This document shows positions 34,848-45,379 of a DNA stretch of 64,000 nt, piece after piece. The translations under genes and the position numbers were made by a program. Each line of letters begins with the position of its first letter. Within the stretch, counting starts at the first letter, position 1. Source of the stretch: Lactuca virosa (Eukaryota; Streptophyta; Magnoliopsida; Asterales; Asteraceae); contig CAKMRJ010004445.1 in the NCBI GenBank assembly GCA_928212115.1, positions 86,341,706-86,405,705 on the forward strand, in the 5' to 3' direction. The notes under the pieces are model-generated. The model searched no databases. It was not told where the DNA came from and worked only from the letters and a program-made list of their open reading frames with translations.

Positions 34848-36342
34848 TGTAACACCCGTTTCCTGGTATGGTTCTACTGAATTTAATTTCATTATTTATG
34901 TTGTGGGATTTCATATAGGCCACGACGTGGTGCTGGAGTGACCACGACGTAGCAGCCCGATTCAGGAAAACACGCATCCATGAACCTCCACGTCGTGACA
35001 AGGTCTTGGCCACGACGTGGCTATGACTAAAATTTAAAACCCTAGATTTTAGGATTAGTGTGTTATTTAAAGGCACTAACTCCTATGGTTGCCCCATTAG
35101 GCAGCCACCATCCTCTGAAAACAATCCCCACCAAAACCCTAACCCCTTTGTGTGTGTTTTAAGAGTGTGAAGACATTTTATGAAGCTTGGAAGAAGAAGG
35201 AGTCCATCTTGTGGTTTGGGAGCTTGGTTTTGGCTTGGATCTAGCATTTGTATCTTATTTCTGACCTTGTGGAGGTATAAACTCTCAACCTTGTTCATTG
35301 TATCTTTAGAACTTGTGTTAGGTCATTTTATGAGCTTTTTAGTCCCAATATTCTTATCTTTGGAGTTTGGGTGAAATCTAGAGCATTTGAGTGCATTATC
35401 TAGCTTCTAGACCATGGTGTTAGTTGGAAAGTGGTCTTGCATGACTTAGTGTGGTGTCGATGCAATTGGTGCAACCATTCAGAGCTTAGGATTAGAGATC
35501 TTGACTTATTGGAGTGTATTAATGGATAAAGTTGGAAACTTTATCCATCAACACCTCAAGTAGATTCAGATTTGAGCTTTAGATATCTTGGAGCAAATAG
35601 ATAACAGCGTAATCCATTAAGCTGTTTCTGCCCAGTTGCCACGACGTAGTGACATGCTTGCCACGATATGGTGGCTGGCGTGGTCGCGATTGTTTTGTCG
35701 AAAGGCTCTCACGATGTGGCCAATAGGTGGTCACGATGTGGAGATCGTTTGGGGTGACTTTGACTGTTGACTTTTGACCTGGTGGACTTTTGGTCAAATG
35801 GCTAGTTTGGAGAGTAGACACAAGACTAATCTTCAATATTTCAATAGGTGGGTTGTAGCACCGGTTCCTTGATTAGTTCAGGTTGTATTTAATCCTATTC
35901 GAGTGTGATGTGAGTTTTCTCAATAATCTATGTAGGATGCTAACTGCCTTTGTGACTCTTGCATGTATGTTGGATGGGTCTCGTTATGTTGGGCGGTGTC
36001 CGTTATGCTGCGTGGGGCCTGATCTATTGGGCGGGGCCCGTAATGCTAGGTGGGGCACGTTTTGTGGGCGGGCCCCGATGTAATGTATGTTAGGTGGTAT
36101 TTTGGGGAACTAACTAAACTTTGTGCTTACGGTTTTGTGGTTTAAATGTTTCAGGTACTTCTGGTTCTAAAAGGAAGGGCCCGACATGATCGTACAACAT
36201 CCCCTGGATTTTATTCCACATTATTTGTTTGATTCACTCTGATGTTGAGAATATTTATACATTGGCTGCTTTTGGAACAAACAGTTATATCATTTTAGTG
36301 TTTTAAAAATGAAATTTTTACTTGTATTTTTGGGATGTTACA
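34848..36342 (+). repeat. 5' LTR of gypsy element E (1.5 kb)
   Basis: TGTAACACCCGTTTCC ... TTTTGGGATGTTACA, then primer site. Carries at least seven copies of a CCACGACGTGG-type palindrome (34920, 34942, 34988 reversed, 35010, 35639, 35709, 35731) and, at 35,971-36,080, a roughly 20-bp tandem array of TGGGCGGGGCCCGT type, followed by ACTTTGTGCTTAC and GTTTCAGGTAC blocks shared with LTRs F, G and C. Its partner LTR is not in the window. Confidence 0.88.
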
Positions 36343-36744
36343 AGTTGGTGTCAAAGCCTTGGTTTGATGGATTCAGGCAAACTCTTGGGTATGTATGAAG
36401 TCAAACTGAGGAATTTATAAATATTTTTGTAATATAAACAAATTTTTCTAAAAATATTATTACCAACAAAGGGGTACGATGCATGTAATCAGTCGAGCGC
36501 AAGTAAGTGATTCTGAAAATACCATTACATGAGTATTATGCTTTACTATTCTATTATGTGATTTGCATGCTAGAATAGGGCTATGGATTCCTTTAGGAAT
36601 TGCATGATAGAATTTCATGATATTTGTGATGCCTTATAGCCTAGGGGAAATGAATGTTATGTGCTATTTGGAGTCTAGATTGGAAATGTTAATTGCTAAG
36701 TGTATGTTTTAGAATTATACACGGTTTGGGTTATATGGCCTTAG
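36343..36744 (+). other. Primer site and leader of element E, first part
   Basis: AGTTGGTGTCAAAGCC at 36,343-36,358 is a tRNA-Met-type primer site with changes. The leader matches that of G (43,523 on: CTTGGTTTGAGGGATTC, ATCAGTCGAGCGC/ATCAGCCAGCGCC). Confidence 0.8.
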
Positions 36745-39178
36745 TGTAACATTCCGTTTAAAATTAAGTAATTAAATAATAAACCCGGAACCCCAATATG
36801 TAAATTTATATTTTATATTATCTTATAGTAGCCCTAAAATTCGTAAAAATTTAGCAGGGTGTTGGTTTCGAAGAGTTAAATGATATAATTTGGACTTTTA
36901 GGGGTTAAAAGTGTAATTCCATGATTTATTTTAAATACATTTTGGAATACTGAGGGCTGTTTGGTAAATTATGGATTTAATTTGACAAGGATTTCAGAAG
37001 TCCGAGTATGTTTGGTAAATACTGGGATTAAAGTTGAAAAGGTTTTGGGGAGTCAGGGGCCAAACTTGTAATAATGTATCAAAGTTTCATTTGGAACACG
37101 GGACTTGAACCCGACTCCCTTTCCTTCTTGTTCCCTCCCTTAAAACCAAACCCTAACCCTAATTTGTTGGGAACCGCCACCTTATGCTCCAGCTTTCATC
37201 ACTGCCACCCAACTCGACCGCCACCTCCATGCTGTTGCTTGACCCACCGGTGCTCCTGTCGCCGGCAGAGACGTGGACAAAGTTGCGATGTTGGGAAGGT
37301 CGGAGGAACTGAAAATCGTAGCCGCTGCTGTCGTGTTCCGGTGGAGGCGCAACCTCCGTTCCCCCGTTGCTCCCGCTGCCACTAACGACGAGGATGAACC
37401 GCGAGCTGATGCACAAACCCTTATCCTCTCATTCTCCGTTCTCTTTGATGTTCCGTTGCCGCCACCTTCTGCTGTGTTATATGCAAGTCCAGTCGAGATC
37501 ATGGTGTGGGTGTGTTTTTCGGTCGAAAAATGCAAGGGCCACTATAGCAGCCAACCATGGTGGCTGCTGCCCATGTTACCCTTCTGCCGCCACCAGCCAC
37601 CTTGAGTGGTGGCTGTATGTGAGTGTTATAGTGGTTATGTGTGTCTGATGTAGTGTGTGTATGAGCATATTTTATGGTGTGATGTTGTATGAGCAACCCT
37701 TGGGCGAAAAATGAAGAAAACCCACCACCGCCACTATGAGATAGTGGCTGCCACCTCATGCCAGCATTCTGTCGCCACCAGCCGCCACCTTGGGTGGTTG
37801 TGTGCAATTGGGTGTGAATTGGACTGTTATTTGGGATATTTTGATGCGTTTTGGTCTAGAATCAAAACCACCACCGCCGCGAGGTGCTGGCTGCCGCCGC
37901 CATTTGACTAACTGGCTTGCGATTGGGTTGGAAACCTTAATTAGGGTTTAAAAAATCCTAATTTTGAAAATGTGAGATTTGGATTTGTCGGGACCCACAT
38001 TTTTGACCGTTGCTTTGGGATTATGAATTAAGCCCGACCACATCGTATGATTGACCTAGTAGAATGATGGACTTAATGGATTAAGTACTTAATGGGTTAA
38101 GTGTTTTTAATTAACCTTAATCGTCTTTTTATGTGAAAAACGCTAATTAAGTTTGGGTTCTTGTTGGGCCATTTCTTGGACTAAGTTGCTTTGGGCCTTC
38201 GTGGGCCAATTAGGAATAGGTTTATGGACTAAGGAAATTATTGGGCTTTTCGATAAGGCCCATCGGAAAGGCTTGGGCCCAATTTGGAAAATTAGGCCAT
38301 AGGTGGGCCATAATTGGGCCTTGGTTAATTGTTTGACTTTTGGGCCTTCAGAGTGTGATTTTTGGGCCTGGGTCTTGGATCAAGCTAGGTTGGGGGTAAA
38401 GTAGTCTTTTACCCCATACATGGACTTATGGTTATGTATTGGAACCCAATTATTAATTGGGTGTTGTTTTGATGGGGGAGCCCATGACACATAGGTATAA
38501 GACCTTGGGGGGGAGCCCACGACATCCTGGAGTAAGACCCTAGAGGGAGTCCACGGCATCCTTATATGTTTACATATATGGCTTGTGTATGCTAGTTGAT
38601 TATGTGATATGTGGTATTCTAGTTGATTATATGATATGTGGTATGCTACTTGTTTATGTGATATGTGATATGTTAGTTGTCTTTGTGATACTTGCATGGA
38701 AGACCCCGGGGGTAGCCCGTGGCAGATGGATGTCAGACCATGGGGGGCCCATGGCATTCCAGGTAAAGACCATGGGGGGAGCCCATGGCAAATAGGTGTA
38801 AGACCCTGGGGGAGCCCACAACATTCTGGAGTAAGACCCTGGAGGGAGTCCACGACATCCGTATATGTTTGTATGCATGGCTTGTATGGTTGATATGGTT
38901 TATGTGATTATGTGGATTGTGTGGGGTATGCCATGTGGAACTCACTAAGCTTCGTGCTTACAGTTTTGTTTATGGTTTCAGGTATCATCGGTTTAGAAAG
39001 GAAAGGCCCGACTTGATCGTAGCGCACACACCCGTGTTTTCCGCAATATGTGATTTTGGGCTGAACTCTGATAAATGTTTTCAGTTAGCAACGTTTTTGG
39101 AATGTTTGGATTAAATGATATCTGTGTTTTGACTATATTAAAAATAAAATTTTTACCCATGATTTTTGGGTCGTTACA
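36745..39178 (+). repeat. Solo LTR F (2.43 kb) inserted in element E
   Basis: TGTAACATTCCGTTT ... TTTGGGTCGTTACA flanked by CTTAG on both sides (36740-36744, 39179-39183). No interior and no second LTR, so a recombined solo LTR. GC-rich middle (37,090-37,910) with a duplicated GGGCGAAAAATG...GCCACC block (37,520 and 37,700). The ORFs in it are not supported. Confidence 0.9.
38471..38862. repeat. GGAG-loop palindrome array of LTR F
   Basis: Units such as CCATGGGGGGAGCCCATGG (38,770-38,788), TGGGGGAGCCCA and ACCATGGGGGGCCCATGG, separated by about 30 bp, in two clusters (38,471-38,560 and 38,700-38,862). Antisense ORFs with repeating GLP-type peptides come from it. Confidence 0.85.
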
Positions 39179-39183
39179 CTTAG

Positions 39184-40412
39184 AATGATTGATTTAGCCG
39201 TATTTCCTATTCCTCTTTTGGTTGTGGGCTTAGGGTAGAATCATTTATTCGACAGTCTATTTGATCCAGTAGTTTGTATAATTTGCATGCATAAGGAAAC
39301 TAACGGTGTTGGTAGAGGTTCCTGGTAATGCAGAAGCAAGTGAGATGAGGATTCCTAGGAGATCCTAGGGAGTGATGTAGGAAGATATGTATGTTGTTTA
39401 GCATAGGTTTCGTGAGAGTCGCCATAGTGAAGTAACTTAGAAGATATGGGATGATTCTTGAGGAAAGTACGGATATGTGTTGACAGTAGTATTGGGACCC
39501 ATACTACGAGAAGCATAGGATTCATGCTCGAATAAAGGAGATTCACGGAGATTCTAAGGAGCTTGTGGCGTGAGGAATTTTTCGGGTATGTTCTAATCTT
39601 TTGAATTGTTTCCTTTCCGTATGGTAGTGATTCATTTCGGTTCAGGTGCTGATGTTGAGTCGATTGATACGAGGATATGATAATTTATTACGTCAAAGAT
39701 CACTCTCGGTATCTTGGATGTGACTCATACGATTTTTGGTACAATCAAATAGGGGATTATGGAGTTGTTGGATGAGTGCTTAGGGGCCTTTCGTGCAGAT
39801 ATTGTAGTTGTTCAGTTCGGGGCATGAACTATCACCTTTTGGGAGTTCAAGGCTTTTAGAGCCCCAAAGTTCTTCACAAAGAAGGACCTTATTCTAGTAT
39901 ATGGTGGATTACATACATGGAGAACAGTCAACAGATGAGCTTCTGCCCTGAGAGGTCGAGAATGAAATTTGTAGCTTTCTTTTTGAAGGACAGGGGTCAC
40001 GATTGGTAGGAGGAGGTTAGCCATGCCTTAGGGGTGGAGGCAGTTGAGGCTATGACCTACCCCGATTTTGTTGTATGGTTCAGATCAGAGTTTACACTTG
40101 CTATTGAGGTGCGGCAGTTGACGAGGAAGTTTCTGGACCTTCTCCAAATGATGGAGTCAGTGGTAGAGATCACTGTCATGTTCAGGGAGAGGGCTTTGTT
40201 GGTTCCACAATACATTACAGAGAGGATATGGGGAATACGAGATATCACGACATGATGAGAGATGAGATTCGAGAGTTTGTTAACATTTCGAGTTGTAGGA
40301 CCTTAGAGGATATGATTGATAGATCCCGAGAGTGATAAATTGAGTAGGAGCTTCGGATGAAGCATAAGCCAGTACAGGTTCAGACAGTTGCGAGTCCAAC
40401 AAAGAGGCCCAA
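39184..40412 (+). pseudogene. gag: Leader and gag remnant of gypsy element E
   Basis: After the solo LTR the leader of E resumes; gag homology runs from about 39,740 (blocks WEFKAFRAPKFF, YPDFVVWFRSEFTLA, MMESVVEITVMFRERALL), close to the gag of element B. Several stops and frame changes. It ends at 40,412, before the zinc knuckle, where a reversed LTR S fragment starts; the rest of E is absent. Confidence 0.8.
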
Positions 40413-41528
40413 TGTCATACCCCGTTCGACGGTGGAAACACCGGACTGTTCAACGTTTTAGGACTTGGTACACAATTATTGATTATATTGAACAATACAC
40501 AAAGTTATATCATAAAATATTACGTTTTAATTATTATGTAATTGGGGTTACATAATTATCTTAGATACCAAAACAATACGAATACAAAGTAAATAATCAG
40601 AGAACAAATGCTTCCAACTTTACTCTTGATGATTTCCCCAAAACTCTTGCCACATTCTCCTGAGAATACATGTGGTTTTGAAAGGTCAACATAATGTTGG
40701 TGAGTTCGCAGGTGTTTATACTTTTTATAATGTTTAGGATAGTTTTTTTACGGTATATTAGTTTATAAATACTATTATTTTCCCTAAATCGCTTCCTTGA
40801 GTTTGTGTATAATGTCACTACTTCTTAGGCTTTCCCTTTTAAGTAGTTATGCTGGTTAAGGCAGAATAATGTTACAGTGAATTACTATAATCGAGCTTAT
40901 GACTGTTGAACTCCTCGAGACGACACTTCATCAGACGTCGTGAAAGTTTAAAAAATTATGCTTGCTGTGACTCGACCATCAAGGTTGTAGCTAGGAACGT
41001 ACGTGGGTGTTTCAGCCCCGTATAGATCTATACATACCTCTCTCGCTCACTTATAATATAATGATTTAAAGGTTATTTAGCTAAATGATGAATAACGTCT
41101 CATTTAGAAGCAATTTTTCTGTAGTCGTATCATGTACTTTGCTTTCTCTTGTTGCGTTAGTTATACTTATTGTGTATATTCATATATATAATTATGATAG
41201 TGTTTTTTTATTCCAGTAGGATATTCAGGCATTGTAACTTCTAAGTCCAATGCTATCCCAAAAGTTGGCCATGGTAAGGACTAGGTACGTTGTTTTATCA
41301 AAAGTTGGTCAAGGTAACGACTAGGTACGATGTTTTATCAAAAGTTGGTCAGGGTAACGACTAGGTACAAGGTTATCTTTAAAAGTTGGCCAATATAAGC
41401 ATTAGGCATAATATTATCTTTAAAAGTTTGGTAGGGTATCTACCAGGCATAACATCATCATAACATTTCTAGGTATAATTTAATCATTAAAACCATATCT
41501 AGTTAGTGGTACAATTATAACATGTATT
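40413..41528 (-). repeat. Reversed LTR fragment of family S
   Basis: The left end, TGTCATACCCCG, is the reverse of the CGGGGTGTGACA terminus of the S solo LTR. Minus-strand GAACTCACCAACATTATG (about 40,711-40,690) and a GTATAGATCTATACGGGG-like block (about 41,020) occur there also. The right end is cut by LTR C at 41,529. Confidence 0.7.
41261..41460. repeat. 40-bp tandem repeat, five units
   Basis: AAAGTTGG(T/C)C..GGTAA.GACTAGGTAC units start at 41261, 41301, 41341, about 41381 and about 41421; the first three are nearly identical, the last two diverged. Confidence 0.9.
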
Positions 41529-42768
41529 TGTAACACCGCGTCTCCTAGGTATAAATTTAATTTTTTTTATTCATTTTAGCAGGGCAACTCGACGAGTTGG
41601 AGGCCCCAACTCGTCGAGTAGAGGCTGAGATGGCAGGGTGAGTTTTAGGACCAACTCGACGAGTTGGAGAGACCAACTCGACGAGTTGGAGCTGTTTGAG
41701 GAAACCGTAATTATTCGGGTTTTGCACCCTATTTAAAGGACTCTAAGCTTCTACCTCGCCTCACTCACCACTTCCCACGTCCAGAGAATAAACCCTAGTG
41801 AGCTAAACCCTATCTTGAGTGTGTGAGGCTTCTGATGCTTATTGGTGCAATTCTTGAAGATGATTGAGGATTCAGGAGCTTGGATCTAGGAGAAGGCAGA
41901 GGATCTGTTATCTACTTCATTTTGGCGTCCTATATCAGGTAACAAGTCGTTACCTTGATCATTCTAGTATTACATCCCATTGTATATGAATTTATAGCAC
42001 TTTCTAGCTTCTCCTTGAGTCATTTATGATTGTGAGCATGATATAGAGATGAGACTTCGGATCTGGACATCATTAGGCCCTTAAGGCCTAAAGACTCAAG
42101 CTTTATCAAGCTTAGGACAACCAACATGGCCTAAAGTCCTTGTTGAGCCTTGTTTTGACAAGATTAGCCCTTTAAGGCCATGCATGGACGTAAAGCTTGC
42201 AGCATTACGTGGTATCTCAGCCCTAGGAGGCTAGATCTAGAGTTTGGGGCCTTAGTCTTGCTTAAAGACGTCTGAATGAGTGTTATGGCTGAAAGAACTC
42301 GATGAGTTGGTGAGCCAACTCGTCGAGTTGGTTAGGGTTTTCCCCGATAGTCTGGACACGTGACCAACTCGGCGAGTTGAGTTGAATTTTCTCGATTCTT
42401 CCTGTGAGAACAGAAGGAACTCGACGAGTTGCATAGATGCACTCGACGAGTTGAGACAACATGGACTGTTGACTTGAGTGTTGACTTCCATTGACTTTTA
42501 AGGTTTGGTCAAGTGGTGAACTTTGGGGACCATGGAGGGGTAAAATGGTCTTTTACCCTTTCTGAGATATAGTAAAGGAGTTAGCTTAGTAGCCTTGGAG
42601 TTCTTAATATAAATTGTTAATTAAAGGCGATTGTGATATATGTAGGCGGAGTCTAGACCTACAGTTTGAGTGCGGGACATATCTGCTTTACTCCCGAGGC
42701 GAGTCTTCTCACTATACTTACCTGAGTGGTATTTACTATGTGACCGAAGGATCTTAACTGTGTTGCTG
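41529..42768 (+). repeat. LTR C, first part
   Basis: TGTAACACCGCGTCTCC start. Contains CCAACTCGACGAGTTGG, a 17-bp palindrome around one A, at 41651 and 41673, a CCAACTCGTCGAGTTGG copy at 42315 and several shorter copies. The LTR breaks at the TGCTG duplication (42764-42768) where element H enters and resumes at 58,182. No interior is attached, so it is a solo LTR or a truncated one. Confidence 0.82.
42764..42768. other. Target duplication of element H, left copy
   Basis: TGCTG, identical to 58177-58181. Confidence 0.85.
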
Positions 42769-42819
42769 TGTAACGCCCGCGAATTCGGGTGAAACGTTTA
42801 AGAGATTTTAGTTATTATT
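42769..42819 (+). repeat. 5' LTR of H, first 51 bp
   Basis: TGTAACGCCCGCGAATTCGGG..., up to the TTATT where G inserted; continues at 50,396. Confidence 0.8.
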
Positions 42820-43522
42820 TGTAACATCCGGATTTCCAGGTATCATAATTTAAATATTTATTTTGAGTTGAGAAGAGGGACTCGACGATTTGACGCCTAG
42901 ACTCGTTGAGTAGGATCGCGATTAATGACTCGGATTAATGAATGGACTCGACGAGTCGGTGAGGCGACTCGACGAGTCCGCGCTGTTGGCAGAAACCCTA
43001 AATCTTTGGGCCTGAGCCCTATTTAAAGGCATTTATAGCCTTCAGTTGCGGCTACCTTCCCAGAAGAAAGAACCCTAACATATTTAAGCGTGTGTAGTAA
43101 GAGAGAGAGCCATATTCATCCATTTGTTGTGATTTTGCTAAGGATGAGAAGTGATCCAGCAAGAAGGACCAAAGGAGGTTGTTGTTCTGAGACTTTCAAG
43201 TAAGGAGGCTTCACCGGAGGGTCCAAAGAGCTAGACCGGACTGGAGGGTCCAACGAGCTACCGGACTGGAGGGTCCCGCTGACACACATTGACCGGAGGG
43301 TCATACCGAGTTATAGCCTCGAGTGGCTTATGTGTTGTATGTGGTATTTTGGGGAACTCACTAAGGATTTATGCTTACTGTGTTATGTGATATGTGTTTC
43401 AGGTACCAGCGAGGATCGCGAGAAGGCGCCGGCATGATTTGATACATGAGATTTTGAGAATATTATATGAGTTTTTGTTATGTGGAAAAATGAAAAATTG
43501 TTTTAAAATTTACGTCGTTACA
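42820..43522 (+). repeat. 5' LTR of G (703 bp, internally deleted)
   Basis: TGTAACATCCGGATTTCC ... TTTACGTCGTTACA. Relative to the 3' LTR it lacks about 930 bp between GGAGGCTTCAC and CGGAGGGTCCAA (junction near 43,212), but keeps the CCCTATTTAAAGGCA TATA-like site (about 43,017) and following UTR that the 3' LTR has lost. Confidence 0.9.
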
Positions 43523-43525
43523 AGT

Positions 43526-43538
43526 TGGTATCAGAGCC
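43526..43538 (+). other. Primer binding site of G
   Basis: TGGTATCAGAGCC, perfect initiator tRNA-Met complement. Confidence 0.95.
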
Positions 43539-44136
43539 TTGGTTTGAGGGATTCGGATGCACCTTCGGGCATATCTGAACTCAAACTGAGAATTTGAGAA
43601 ATTTTGCATAAAAGAAACAATTTTTCTAAAAAGAGAAAAAGATTCTTGAGAAACGCAGAACGGAGCAGTGTGTACAATCAGCCAGCGCCCGAACGGTGAT
43701 TTCCCAAAATACCCCTACATTATGTGTTATGAGATATTATGTGATATGCTATGCATGCTAGAGTAGGCTAGGTATTCATGGTTAGGACTAGAGTGGGCCT
43801 TATTTGTGATGCCTTAGCCTAGGAGTTACTACTACTATGAGATACTTCGAGAGTGAGTAGGTAGCAGCGAGGAGCTTATGAGTGGTCTACTGGAGGGTAG
43901 CCTGAATTTAGTGAGATATAGAGTACTTGTGATTTGGGATCCTAGGAGGAGGACTTGGGGTGAATACCGATACGTTGTGGAAGGTAGTATAGGGCCCGTA
44001 CTACTGGAAACACCGGATCGGTGAGCAGTCCAAGTAAGAATCCTTAGGGTACTAAAGAACAAGTAGGGTTGAGTATCGAGTGCGAGTATACTCGAGAGAG
44101 TCTCTGACTTCTGTTGTGTTGTATTTCAGAGACATC
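43539..44136 (+). other. Leader of G
   Basis: Non-coding stretch of about 600 bp up to the chosen gag ATG at 44137; the open frame begins 19 codons earlier but MVGTRHHPGG looks like the family start. Confidence 0.7.
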
Positions 44137-45314
44137 ATGGTTGGGACGCGCCACCACCCAGGAGGCAGTGGTACCAGTGATGAGGAGATCCGTAGGTTGA
44201 TTCACGAGGAGGTGGCCACAGCCACTCGAGCTGAGATTCCTGAGATGTTTGGGTCTATCAAGACCACTTTGGTTGAGACGTTTGACGAGCGATATGCTTC
44301 TCTTACCGAGGCTGCTGTTGCTGCAGCCACCGCAGCTGTCGCCGCTGCCAGGCCACAAGGGGGTGACTCGTTGCTGTATAGAGAGTTCAGCAACACGAAG
44401 CCACCAGAGTTTGATGGGACTCAGGATATGATTGTCGCGATGAGGTAGATCTCTGACATTGAGGGATGCTTCTACGCCTATTCTTGTCCGGAGCATCTGA
44501 GAGTACGGTTCGCGCTGAACCAGCTTCGCTTGGGAGTGAAAGGACTGGTGGAATTTTGTTACGGCAGACTTCACTCCTGCAGAGATTACAGCGGTGACCT
44601 GGGAGAGGTTCACCACCATGTTCCGAGATGAGTATGTTCCCCCGGTGGAGAGGGAACGATTGGCGCATGAGTTCTTGTCCCTCAAGCAGGGGATGGAGTC
44701 CGTGACTGTGATTACAGGGATGTTTCATGAGAGGGCATTGTTTTGCCCTGAGCACGTGTCTACCGAGCAGGCACGTATGAGCCGATATCTGAGCATACTG
44801 AGGAAGGACATTCGTGGGTTTGTGGCGAACTCGACATACCAGATATTTGCCGAGCTCCAGGCGAATGCCCGGAAGAGGGAGATTGAGCTAGAGACTCAGG
44901 CCAAGGAGGAGGCCGAGTCTCAGAGGAGGGATAGGCGGCCGGTACAGTCTCAGCCGGCAGCCAAGCGGGCAAAGCCTGCTGATTCGAGAGCTGGAGGTCC
45001 GAAGGGCCGCACTTGCGGGAAGTGCGACAAGAGCCATGATGGGGTGTGCAGAGTGGGTTTGTGCTACAAGTGTGGGAAGGAGGGGCATATTGCGAGGGAT
45101 TGCCCCTAGGGATTTTCGGTTTGCTTTCATCACAACCAGACAGACCATCGGAAGGCCGAATGCCCATAGCTACTTCACGGATCAGCACAGGGATCAGCAC
45201 ATGATGCTAGAGCTACCGAGGTCCGTCCAGCGAAGGCCGAGGCACCGAAGGTTCGCGGGAGAGCCTTTCAGTTGACTACGGAGGAGGTCCGTGCAGCGCC
45301 CGATGTCGTGGCTG
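44137..45314 (+). pseudogene. gag: gag of Ty3/gypsy element G
   Basis: Start at 44137 (MVGTRHHPGG). Helical Ala-rich segment, then the YREFSNTKPPEFDG block; stop TAG at 44446-44448 where Trp is expected; frameshift near 44,540; then WERFTTMFRDEYVPP, GMFHERALF, a basic linker and two zinc knuckles, CYKCGKEGHIARDC (45062-45103) and CFHHNQTDHRKAEC (45122-45163, second Cys now His), each followed by a stop (TAG at 45107 and 45167). Ends in frame 2 with LTTEEVRAAPDVVAG at an apparent splice donor. Gag would form the virus-like particle and bind RNA. Confidence 0.88.
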
Positions 45315-45379
45315 GTATGTATTCTTTTATTTACTTATTCTGAGTTTGAGACATTATGCTTATTCTGTGGTATGCTTAG
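45315..45379 (+). other. Putative 65-bp intron between gag and protease of G
   Basis: GTATGTATTC ... TATGCTTAG, T-rich. The gag frame ends DVVAG with the first base of the Gly codon; the protease frame resumes with GT ACT (TFLVSSVPALVLFDSGA). 65 bp is not a multiple of three and exactly accounts for the change from frame 2 to frame 1. Confidence 0.6.

Noticed and set aside
37144..37164. CCCTAA-like telomere repeat
   Set aside because: Only two to three units, common by chance in AT-rich plant 5' regions.
37074..37911. Possible GC-rich host gene in several frames
   Set aside because: Inside solo LTR F bounded by CTTAG; frames are short, on both strands and driven by GCC/CCA composition.
38380..38945. 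ORFs with repeated GLPPG(S)-type peptides
   Set aside because: Antisense translation of the GGAG-loop palindrome array, not a repeat protein gene.
40413..41528. Complete solo LTR
   Set aside because: Left end is good, but no matching right terminus or target duplication before LTR C at 41,529; kept as a fragment.
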